Assembly (NCBI RefSeq): GCF_030272615.1
Contig: NC_081415.1
Coordinates: 233,956,803 to 234,020,802 of the forward strand
Source of the DNA: Cryptomeria japonica
Taxonomy: Eukaryota > Streptophyta > Pinopsida > Cupressales > Cupressaceae
Direction of reading: 5' to 3'
Length of the DNA stretch: 64,000 bases
The translations under genes and the position numbers were made by a program. Within the stretch, counting starts at the first letter, position 1. Every line of letters starts with the position of its first letter. Positions 22,957 through 33,143 of this stretch are shown in pieces. The notes beneath the pieces are model-generated. The model ran no database searches, was not told the DNA's origin, and worked only from the letters and a program-made list of their open reading frames with translations.

Positions 22957-25900
22957 ATGGCATCCACCTCTGCACTTGAATATATAGAAAACCCTACTGT
23001 TGTTGAGGTTATAAAATTCCCTAGGCCCATGTTTCAACTAGTTCCCGAGGTAGCAAAGAAAGATGACAATATAGGTGCTTTTTCTCAAATTCCAAAAGGA
23101 GTTGTTTATGTTGAAGACCCTAGAATTTACATCCACTGCAACATAGAGGAATTAGGAAATGAAGAAATCAAAACAATGTATAAATCTGTCATATGTGATG
23201 AATTTGGAAATGTAAAACCGGAACATAAAATCATTGAAACCCTAGGATTTACCAAAATCCTCTGCATTCCTAAATTTCCCAAGGATGTGATTAGGATAGT
23301 CTTAAGCAGGGTTCATGGAGAATTTTTCTGGTTAGATGCAATTCATAAAATTACCAAGGAAGCTGTCAAAGCAGTGACAGGGTTACCGTTCACCAGTAAA
23401 GGGCCAGATAAAACCAAGAAGGTCTCAAATGAACTAGTTACTAAGCTAACTGGTGCAACATCCGACAGAAGGTCCTTAAGGGTAAATGATGTAACAGATA
23501 TAAATGTGAGATTTGTTAGCATGATATTAGGGTATAAAGCAACTTATGCAAATAGACTCAATTCGGTCTCAAGTTTATGCATTAAGAGCACTTATGACAT
23601 GATCATAGACAATGTAAAGATTGATATATGTGAGTGGTTGAAAGATGAGTTAATTGACAACCTAGGCAAGATTAAGAAGGATAAGAAAGGAACTTTTAGG
23701 TTTGGAAATCTGCTAGTATGTTTAATGCTACATATAACCAAACAGGTTCCCAATATAGGCTACAAAGAACTTGGATTTGATATACCGGTGGGAAAACAAT
23801 TGACAGAACTATTCAACAATATGGGAGAAGATAAGGAAAACAATATCCATGATTTCTTTCAAGCACTTAAGGCCAAAATGAAGAAGAGAATCAGATTGTC
23901 ACAGAAAACTATTGACAAGTACAAAGATAACATATGCTTTGTAATAAAAAAGGATGAGATATGGATGGAAGTAGTCATCCCAAGGACAATTTGGGTAACC
24001 GAAATGGGTTATGAGACTGATGACCTCATCTTTGAAACATATGCTAAAGCACTTCTAGAAGCACCAAGTGAACCAAAGGAAGAAGTATTTGGTAGTGCTG
24101 AGACCATAGAAAAAAAATCCCAATCTAAGAAGAGAGTGAAGAAGGTCGAAGCAGTTGTGAGAAGAGGTTCTAGACAGGAAAAGGCCATTAAAGAAGATGT
24201 GATGAAACAAACCGGTATCACCGAGGAAGAGTTAGGGACTTTACAACCCAAAACTCACCTATCACCGTAGGTACTTCTTTGGAAAATGAAATGCCTACAA
24301 CTTTCAAAAGAGTTGTAAGAAAAAGAGATCCCTCACCGACAACCACACCCTCACCCAAGAGGACAAGGCAAAAACAACAAGCAGTGAGATCTCCGGTTAG
24401 GAAAGCTACACCAAAGAAGAAACTAACACCCAAGAAGAAGAAGAGGACAAATCAGGATATGGCCCCTCTTGACATACTGTTGAATGAAATTACAGAGAAA
24501 GGAAAACTAAAGAATATAGAAAAATTGTATAACACTCTGATAGCAGATGAAAAAGAACAAGTAGAAAACAATGTTATTTTGCACATGGACATGTATAAGA
24601 AACTTTTGATGGAAGTAGAAGATGAAGTACCAAATGAACTATTTCAAAGATTGGAAGCAAGAAGACAAGCAATAGTAGAACTTGACAAGAAAATCAAGAT
24701 AGAAAAGCTACTTGTTGTGTACTCGGTGAACTCACCCAAAGAAATTGATGATTTAATTGCTGAAGCCAACCGGACAGTTTTCTCTACTACACACTAGAAC
24801 ATTGCATTAATGGTAGGAAGAGTCAATGAGGTGAGTAATGAAATAGAAAATGCATGGGACACATTCCTAGTTGAAAAAGAAAAACAAGAAGAATACATGA
24901 GCCATAAACCTATAAAGGTATATCAGAAGGACAAGGACAAGGGTAAAGGTAAAGTTGGTGGACCACCTAGTATCAAAGTTAAAGACAACTTAACCCCACC
25001 TCCTTTGACTACCCCACCGGTAATAACAACAACAACAACTACTGAAGAGAAACTGACAGTTAAAAGCATGAATGAACAGGATGTCAATCCTAATCCTGAA
25101 GTCTTATATACAGTAGATGTTGATACACAAAAGATCAACATTGTGGTGGATAAAGATACAACTGGTAAAATAGACATGGATAGTAAGCCACTGATAGCTG
25201 AGCAAACTGATAACATACAAGAGAGACCGATAGATGACAAAGAACAATAGGTAGAAACTTAGACTCAAACTAAGGCATAACAACAAATAGAATAACAATA
25301 GGCTCCAAAACAGGGACAGGTTCACATGGAAACAACTCCATCGACAACAGGAGAAGACCAAAAACCATTGCTTAAAGAAATAGAAACACAGACTGACCTA
25401 CCAAAGGTCACAACAAGCTTGGTTACTTCTACCACCGGTGGTATTTAGAGTATTGGTTCCTCATCAATAGGATATAAATCAACCGATGTAACAAAAGTAC
25501 TCTTAGATTCAATTAAGAAGATAACACATTGCAGCTCAAAAGCTTATAAGACTATAGATGACACCATACCAATTTTCAAGAGGCTAGCTCCTAACTGTAA
25601 CATAGACAATAAGGATTGATTAAATCAAATTGAAATTTTGTTAAAATACATCAATGAAAACACAGTGTCAATTGAGCAAGAGGCTTTGAAGAATAAGGTA
25701 GAAATTGAAAAGCAAAAATTCTTTGAAAATTAGATAAAGAAGTGTACCAGAGAATTTGACACACTTCTACCGGAACTATGTAATTTACTAAAAGAATTCA
25801 AGACTTTGTACAAAGACACTTGCAAGACAAACATACTAACAACTGATATAGATAAGCAAATAAGCAAGGTACAAGATGAAATAAATAAACTTGCACATAA

Positions 25901-26243
25901 TTTTGTTAACTCACCAGATACACTATCAGTTTTTGAACAACAGATAACAAATTTTGAGGATGAATTAATAAAGTTGGGAAGAGAAAAGGAGAAAATAGAG
26001 TATAAGGCAAAAAGTTTAAGGTTAAGATTGAGTCCAAGATTGGACTATCTAGCATTCATTCGGAAAGAGATATTTGAGGCACTTGTACAGGGACAAAGGA
26101 CACCAACAGAGCACATGCAACATCTCACCGGTATAGTTCAAAGGACAGAAATAGCCATCAGAGACAGTAAAAAGTTTATGGAGAGTATAAACTTAATTTT
26201 GGCAGATCTATTTCAAATTGTAACTACCCAGTTACAAGGTTGA
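22957..26243 (+). pseudogene. N2 ORF2: long protein of unknown function
   Basis: I do not recognise the product. The ATG at 22957 (Met-Ala-Ser-Thr-Ser) is preferred because it matches N1 ORF2; an in-frame ATG at 22867 is also open. The first 438 codons are uninterrupted to 24270, where loss of one G in an ACCGGT-like site shifts the frame. Homology to N1 then continues to the TGA at 26241. TAG lies at 24795, and a cluster of stops at 25248-25320 falls in what looks like a Gln-rich stretch. Layout: about 400 globular residues with a conserved Cys-Glu-Trp-Leu-Lys-Asp-Glu-Leu and a Pro-Arg-Thr-Ile-Trp-Val-Thr-Glu-Met-Gly-Tyr segment, a basic Lys/Pro/Arg linker (about 24300-24455), then a Lys/Glu-rich C-terminal half ending in coiled coil. 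Confidence 0.78.
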
Positions 26244-26458
26244 AACTACAAACTCTATTGACATCTTGACAACCTTTGTCATTGATACCAAAGGGGGAGT
26301 AGTGGTATGAGAAAATCCAATATCACAGGAATCATATGCTCAGGGGGAGCACACATTTTTGGTAATATTTTTTGGTAACACATTTTTGGATTACAAGTTT
26401 TTGGATACACTTTTGAATTTTCTCATGAGTGTTGCCATCAATGCCAAAGGGGGAGATT
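26244..26458 (+). promoter_or_regulatory. N2 3' noncoding region with several polypurine tracts
   Basis: AGGGGGAG-type tracts occur at 26290-26299, 26342-26349 and 26446-26455, the last three bases before the 3' LTR. Spacing and surrounding words (for example ATTTTTGG runs) match N1 closely. Confidence 0.82.
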
Positions 26459-27259
26459 GTTGGCATATGCACACTCCAATGAGACATTGAAGGTGATTGA
26501 AGGTTTTGTCATTGATGGAAACCTTACAATCCTATGGCATCGACAAGGCATTACACTGAAAAGGCATTACACCGACAAGGCATTACACTGGCATCAACAG
26601 ATCACACTCTACACCAGCATCGACAGAAAAAGGAAGCATATCGACACAGAGGCCGACAAGATTTTTGGTATATTATATTTTGCTTATTATTGTAAAAACT
26701 TTGTAAGCCGACTTGGCATGTTGTAAAATGACTCTCATATATAAAAGAGATCATTGTAGACATTTAGTGAGGAAGTAGAAAAATTAGGAGGCAGACCTAT
26801 TATGCGAAATATAGGATAAGGGGTATATGTAAAGAACAGAGTAGAAACCAGTACTGAATCTGGCATTGAAGATGCTATTGTAAAGCAGTACAAGTTATTG
26901 GATTTGCATAATCCACATTGTAAGCCAGTGAGACTTCCCATTGAGCAGTGAGCTCTAGGCACTTGGCCTTCCTGCATGTGTAGGCCCCCTATTGTAAGTA
27001 ATATTCCCTTATTGGCCAGTAAGTGAATATTGTAGGTCACAAATCCCACCGAGGTTTTTCCCACACCGGGTTTCTTCGTTAAAATATTGTGTTATAGTGT
27101 GTTTCTTATGTGGTTACTTTCATTTCTTCTTATTGCATTATTTCTTGCATACCGGTACACTGTTATAATATGTTCTGCATGTTTTAAGTCAAGAAATTCA
27201 ACTCACCGATTAGATACTGATTCACCCCCCCCCTCTCAGTATGTGTGGGAATTCTAATA
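26459..27259 (+). repeat. N2 3' LTR (801 bp)
   Basis: It runs from TGTTGGCATATG to TCTAATA; the last CA has become TA. A long C run lies at 27225-27233. It is followed by the target copy gccgg. Confidence 0.93.
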
Positions 27260-27264
27260 GCCGG

Positions 27265-28428
27265 TTGGAATGTAACTTCTCTCCATGGTCACAACCATTT
27301 CAAATCTGGTTTTGGTCATTGAGAGAAGCCTATTTATGCTTGTACAACCAATGAGACAGGTTGGTTGAAGGCACAAAATTATTTGGAGAAGTTTGGTGGA
27401 GAGTATGAAATGAAACAAATATGTTTTTTTCTTGAATTCTGTTACTTTTCCGTACTGTCCATATAAAAAATTGAATGATTTTGTAAAAAATTGGTTTGGT
27501 ACAATAGAACACCGAATAATATTTCATATGAATCTGGTCTGACCCCTTGAAGTAGTGTTTGGAAGGAGATATTGGCAATTTGCTTCTACAGGTCTGAAAA
27601 CCCTTAATTTTCCTAGGGTGTTGCAAAGATGAGGCCCTAACTTGAAATCTAGTCATTGGCTCTCAACAAAATTTGGTAGGATGTGAGTTAGGAAGGTTTA
27701 TTATGAAATTCCAAAGAGGTGAGATCAGGGGAGTTCGATTGGTATTTTTACCACCAAGCCCTAGCCTAAACTTTGTAAGGGTTTAGACTAGTACAATCAA
27801 GAATTGATGGATTGCATGATGCCAGACATTAGAAGGATTTAGATGGTTGAATTGGTACATTCAGACATTAGAAAATCCCTCTAAAGCATTGGATCTTCCT
27901 TCTAGTCCCACTCCCATACACTTCCTTTGTAACCCAGGCCTAATCTTATCAACTAGGTCTATGACCCAAGTAGGTGTCTAAGAGTGCTGGAGCAAGTTGG
28001 GGATCTAGTTCTTTGGAGTCTATGAGAATTTCCAAAAGGGTATTTGAAACTACAATTATAATTCACATTACAATCTATTTGCCATAAAAAATATTTATTG
28101 TCAAGTCGACCTAGAATGCCGTTGTAATGTTCTCCCGGTGCAAACTGGATGCCGGTGTGAATGAGCCTTGTTGTATCTGCTGGTGCTGGTAGGTGGTCTA
28201 TTATCAATTGAACTTGTGGAGCCTTGTTTCCATCAAGGATAAGAAGGTTGTGGAAGGTCTTGTGAGACCCTAAGGGTATAGTGAAGGTATTTTCCAACCC
28301 CTGTGAGGGATAAAGTTCAATTTTTGGTTTTGGTGTGAGTTGAGGCCTTCACAGGCTTGAGATTATGAGAGTGAAAGGTGAGAGAGTATGTGGGGTTTTC
28401 CATACTAGTGCTGAAGATCTCTGCATCA
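27265..28428 (+). repeat. R3 3' LTR, right part (after N2)
   Basis: It matches the 5' LTR from about 7768 to its end at 9009 and finishes CTGCATCA, followed by gtaag (28429-28433). It lacks most of the 20-bp minisatellite seen at 8681-8780. Confidence 0.92.
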
Positions 28429-28433
28429 GTAAG

Positions 28434-28680
28434 TACACACAAGAGGGCTTCCCTAGCTCTGCAATCATTTTCAAAATTCTTGTCCAAGTCTACAGGAGCA
28501 TGATTGCCAGATGCCGCATCATAAGGTGTATATCCTTTCTCAGTGATCTCCCAAATATCCTTGCCAAGACATCTAAGATGAGTCTCCATTAGGATTTTCC
28601 ATATCCCATAATTTGTTCCATCAAGCTTAGGGATTTCTCTTCTGAAAATAGTTGTCGGTAGATTTGAAGTATTAGTTGTC
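28434..28680 (-). pseudogene. R2 gag N-terminal part
   Basis: The minus-strand frame begins downstream of the R2 primer site and encodes a copia gag N-terminus: Leu-Asp-Gly-Thr-Asn-Tyr, then Trp-Lys and the Met-Glu-Thr-His-Leu segment (about 28560-28620), running into R3 at 28434. Coding resumes at 7406 in the same frame. No convincing start ATG is visible. The open frame continuing to 28317 is R3 LTR sequence and not part of the gene. Confidence 0.85.
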
Positions 28681-28726
28681 GTAGGATCTACCTCAAGTGG
28701 TTAAGCTTCTGCAAAAGAGGATCAAA

Positions 28727-28738
28727 GATCTGATACCA
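28727..28738 (-). promoter_or_regulatory. R2 primer-binding site
   Basis: Read on the minus strand: TGGTATCAGATC, two bases from the R2 5' LTR. It is close to the initiator tRNA-Met site. Confidence 0.85.
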
Positions 28739-28740
28739 AT

Positions 28741-29819
28741 TGTTAGGATAACCGGTGGACAACTAAGAGGGGGGGCTGAATCAGTTGTCAACAAATTATA
28801 TTAATCAAACCACTTTATAACTTTTAACAGAAGCACATAAACATTGAATACCTAAATAGCAAAAACATATACTAGTAAGCAATAAAACTTAAGAATGAAA
28901 AAAAAAAATTAACATAATGCAACCATACCGCATAACACCACGATTTGTACGTGGAAAAACCGGTAAAGGGAAAAACCATTGTGGGAAGCTTACCCACAAT
29001 CATATGGTACTTCTGCAGAAAGTATGTGATACAATGAGGGTCCTACACATGCAGGAAGTCACACTTCCTAGAGCGTACTATTGATTACAAAAGAGTCTCA
29101 CTGACTATAAAGAGGTTATAACCACCTCAAGATAATTGGATAACTATCCTAAAGAATCAACTGCCATAGATAACATCAACCATGCCTGATTACAGTCACG
29201 GTTAAGCTCAATACCGGAGGTCTTTGACCTCTTACTTAAACCAAATTCTATCACCTATGATCGACCAAATCTCCTTCGCATATGATATTAAATTCCACGA
29301 CCATGACACATAATCTACAATGAGATCTTACATCAATTTATACAAGCCCTAAGGCCTAAACCAATTAGGCTGGCCATCTAATAAGATCAATACATATATC
29401 TACATTATAATGATATGCCATGTCGGCCTTAGACCAAAACAATATTAACCAATCTATAAAACATCCCGGTAACATGTTAAAAACATGTTAACATGATACC
29501 GATCCATAACCTAGATAAGTATCTGACCTAATCTAGGTCCACCATGCCAAAGTGATGTCTGCAATCAATTGAGGCACGATAAAGGATCACCTTCTGCATC
29601 TTGAATTCTATCTAGAAGCTGCACCAACACCACTCGCACATCTTGTCAAGGTTTCTCATTGAAATATCTGCCGATTAAACCTTAAACCCTTACCGGTAAC
29701 ACAAGATCTTCTACTGGTAACCAAAACCTGTTTGCCAATAACCAGCCATAATAGATAGTGTTGACATCAATAAAAAAACATCAATGCAACATATAATCAA
29801 TTCATCCATATTGCCAACA
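28741..29819 (-). repeat. R2 5' LTR (about 1.08 kb)
   Basis: On the minus strand it begins TGTTGGCAATATGG (29819) and ends CCTAACA (28741), with a C-rich run near the end (about 28770). The same first 30 or so bases open the LTR stub of K at 50352. R4 coding starts at 29820 directly beside it. The second LTR is off-window, so the length rests on the end motifs alone. Confidence 0.83.
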
Positions 29820-32800
29820 GTTTCAACACTGGAAGAGAATGTACCTGAAGAGAAGGAACTTGCTGCTAAAATTGAAGACAAGGATGAATGGGTAATTGAC
29901 AATGGTTCTTCACATCATATGACTGGAGATAAAAGGAAGTTTCTATCTTTTCAAGAATTTGATGGCGGTCTGGTTAGATTTGGAGATGACAAAGAATGTA
30001 TGATGAAAGGAAAAGGAACTATATCATTGGATGGTAAGAACAATACTGATAATGTTTATTTTGTTGAAGGTTTAAGGAATAATCTTTTGAGTGTAGGAAA
30101 ATTGGTGGATAAGGGATTTTAATTACAGTTCAATGATGGAAAATGTAAAATCATTAGCAGATCTAGTTTGGAGATTACAACTGGTACATAAACAAAAGGT
30201 AATATATTTCATTTGAATTCCGGTGAGAAAACATGTTTGATTGCACAAATTGATGAGAGTTGGATATGTCATAAGAGGCTATGTCATGTGAATTTTGATT
30301 GTATTGTGAAGATTAGTTCAACTAAGGAAGTTAGAGATATACCTAAGATTGTGAAGCCCTATAATCTAGTATGTAAAGAATGCCAAATGGGTAAATAGGT
30401 TAGAAACTCTTTTAGGAGTATACAAGATAAATATAATGATGTCTTGATCTTATTCATACTGATTTGTGTGGCCCTGCTAGAGTTGAAATTTTTCAAGGTG
30501 ATAGATATTTTATGCTAATCATTGATGATTATTCTAGAATGATGTGGGTTACTTTTCTAAGGGAGAAATCCGAGGCTTTTGAAAAGTTTAAAATCTTTAA
30601 AGCTAAAGTGGAAACTAAGATAGGATTGAAGATTAAATGTTTAAGGTCAGATCATGGTGGAGAATTCACATCCGGTGAGTTTAATAACTTTTGTGAGAAG
30701 CATGGTATAAGGAGACAATTTTCTGCTCCCCGGACACCTCAGTAGAATGGAGTTGTGGAAAGGAAGAACAAAACTATCTTGGATGTTGTCAGAACAATGA
30801 TGATGGAAGCTACTCTACCTCATTTCTACTGGAGATAAGCAGTGAGCACAACATTCTACACATTCAACAAAGTACATATCAAAGGAGAAACCGGTAAGAT
30901 ACCTTATGAATTATGGTTTGACAATACACCTACAGTTAAGTATTTCAGAATTTTTGGTAGTAAATATTGTATCAGGAGAGATGAAATCATTGGCAAATTT
31001 GATCCTAGATGTGATGAAGGCATATTTCTTGGTCATTCTAATGAAAGCAAGGCATATAGATGTTATAACAAGAGATTGTAGAGAATTATGGAGAGTGCTA
31101 ATGTTAAGGTGGATGAGCTGAATAGAAGTCAAATCAGAGTTTATGAGCAAGAACCAATAGTGGAAATGATTATATATGAACCAGTAGCATCTTTACCAGA
31201 ATAGAGTGTTGAACTAGTTACTTCAGTAGTATCAAAAAATTCAACAGTAACTGAAGAACCAAGAAGAGGAACAGAGAGTTAGAAGACTCTTAGGTATGTG
31301 AGATTGAATCATTCAGAAGAACAAATAATTGGGGATAAAAATAATGGAGTGATGACAAGAAGAAGACTGACAACTAATGAGGTATTTTTAATTTCTCAAT
31401 TTGAATCGATATCAGTAATTGAAGCATGTAAAGATGAATGTTGGTTGAAAGCTATGAAAGAAGAACTAGATCAGATTGAGAAGAATGATAGATGGACTTT
31501 AGTTACCCGACCTAAAAATAAGAATGTTATTGGAACTAAATGGGTTTTTAGGAATAAATTGAATGGAGATGGTCAAGTTGTAAGGAATAAATCTATATTG
31601 GTTTGTAAAGGATATTCTCGGAAGGAAGGAATTGATTTTGGTGAGACTTTTGCACCTGTATCTAGGATTGAAGCTATAAGATTATTTATTGCCTATGCTG
31701 CCCATAAAAACTACAAGGTTTATCAGATGGATGTTAAGTGTGCATTTTTGAATGGGGATCTTGCAACCTGATGGTTTTTCACTTTTAGGTGATAAAAACA
31801 TGGTTTGTAGGTTAAGAAAAGCTTTATATGAATTGAAACAGGCACCTAGAGCTTGGTACGCAAGGTTGGATAAATATCTTTTGAAGCTTAATTTTGCTAA
31901 GGGTAATGTTGAGAATAACTTATATTATAAGATCACTGATGATGGTATAAAGATTATTGAAGTTTTTGTTGGTGACTTTATTTTTGGAGGTGAAGATAAG
32001 TTGTGCATGGAATTTTCTGAGAATATGGAGAAAGAATTTGAAATGTCTATGATTGGGGAAATCAAATTTTTCTTAGGTTTGCAGATTACTCAGACTGACA
32101 AAGGTATTTTCATCTGCCAAAATAAGTATGCTAGGTAATTGTTGAAGAAATTTGGTATAGGAGATTATAAACTAGTAAGTACTCTTATGGTTAAAAGTGA
32201 GAAATTAACAAGGAAAGATGTTTCTGCACCGGTAAATCCTACAAGATACAAATCTATGATTGGAGATGCTGATTAGGATGGAGATGTTGATGAGCGAAAA
32301 AGTACTTCTGGTGGAGCTTTCTTTCTTGGAAAGAAGTTGGTTTCATGGATCAACAAGAAACAGTCATGTACTTCTTTATCTACTACTGAAGCTGAGTATG
32401 TTGCTGCTGCTACTAACTGTACACAGGTTCTATGGATGAAGCAAATGTTGAAGGATATCAAAGTGCATTGCACTGGACCAATAGTTATTCACTATGATAA
32501 CTCTGTTGCTATTGACATATCAAAGAATCTAGTATTTCACCCTGAGACAAAACACATATCTATCAAATATAACTTTTTGAAGGAGAGGGTGGAAGAAAAT
32601 GAAGTTAGGCCGGTTTATGTGAACACTAAAGAGCAGATTGCAGATATTTTCACTAAACCTTTGCCTAAAGAACCATATGAGTACCTAAGAGGAAGGTTGG
32701 GGATTTCTGCCCCTTCGATAGAGAACCGATTGATGCTTTTTGGCATCAGTTTGGTATGCATTATGGGAGACATTATTCATTTCGACACTGATGTGGGGAT

Positions 32801-32825
32801 ACTACTGCTCAGAGGGAGTAGTTAG
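29820..32825 (+). pseudogene. R4 copia pol (protease to RNase H)
   Basis: Coding begins in the middle of the element because R2 sits in it. Protease has Asp-Asn-Gly where Asp-Ser-Gly is expected (about 29898). Integrase shows the HHCC finger (about 30250-30390), Arg-Ser-Asp-His-Gly-Gly-Glu-Phe (about 30645) and Val-Val-Glu-Arg-Lys-Asn (about 30755). Reverse transcriptase has Phe-Val-Gly-Asp where Tyr-Val-Asp-Asp is expected (about 31966), so a catalytic Asp is lost. RNase H has lost about 195 bp (junction near 32262) compared with R5, but keeps Ser-Thr-Thr-Glu-Ala-Glu-Tyr (about 32383). Many stops and at least two frameshifts (near 30445 and 31770). Confidence 0.9.
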
Positions 32826-33143
32826 CTTTGTGTTTCAGTGGTTTATGTTTTTACTTTGATATTTATGTTAGATTTCTGGCATTGATGTCAAAGGGGGAGA
32901 TATATTGATGTGAAAAAAAACTTAAGGAGTTGTATATATTAGGGGGAGAGATATATGTGTAATTCAGAGCTTTACATAGATATTATTCATAGGGGGAGTT
33001 TGGTCTTTGTTTCAGAACTTCATTGCTATATCTTTGAGTGGGAGACTGTTGGCTATCTTCCATTTGGGGAGACTTGTTTGGCATTTCTTGGTACTTAGAT
33101 GTTTTTCACATCTAGTGTTGCCATCAATGCCAAAGGGGGAGAT
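32826..33143 (+). promoter_or_regulatory. R4 3' noncoding region with repeated polypurine tracts
   Basis: Tracts of the AGGGGGAG type occur at 32890-32899, 32941-32948, 32991-32998 and 33132-33141, with a weaker CAGAGGGAG at about 32810. The last adjoins the LTR. This pattern is known for Sireviruses. Confidence 0.82.

Larger units (their letters stand above)
20676..27259 (+). mobile_element. N2: second non-autonomous copia-derived element
   Basis: N2 is a 6.58-kb LTR element inside the R3 3' LTR, organised like N1. Its target copies are gttgg (20671-20675) and gccgg (27260-27264). The uninterrupted R3 5' LTR reads gctgg there, so each copy has one change. LTRs of 776 and 801 bp, tRNA-Met primer site, ORF1, ORF2 and several polypurine tracts are present; pol motifs are not. 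N2 ORF1 has fewer stops than N1 ORF1, and the first part of its ORF2 is open for 467 codons. Confidence 0.92.
7407..28428 (+). mobile_element. R3: Ty3/gypsy chromovirus carrying N1 and N2
   Basis: R3 is bounded by the 5-bp duplication gtaag (7402-7406 and 28429-28433), which lies inside the R2 gag frame. Left LTR 7407-9009, primer site, gag and pol (split by N1), chromodomain-like tail, right LTR from 20323 to 28428 (split by N2). Without N1 and N2 the element is about 7.8 kb. The pol order protease, reverse transcriptase, RNase H, integrase and a C-terminal chromodomain-like segment place it in the chromoviruses. Many stops and at least three frameshifts make it a pseudo-element. Confidence 0.93.
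1..29819 (-). mobile_element. R2: minus-strand Ty1/copia element hosting R1 and R3
   Basis: R2 can be rebuilt from four minus-strand pieces: its 5' LTR (28741-29819), primer site and gag N-terminus (28434-28740), the rest of gag with protease and early integrase (7406-6120), and the integrase zinc finger (104-1). The R2 reading frame joins across R3 at the duplicated gtaag and across R1 at the duplicated caact. Only the 5' half is in the window. R2 is closely similar to R4 in the protease and early integrase region, and it lies in opposite orientation inside R4. The target duplication of R2 cannot be checked because its left end is off-window. Confidence 0.85.
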
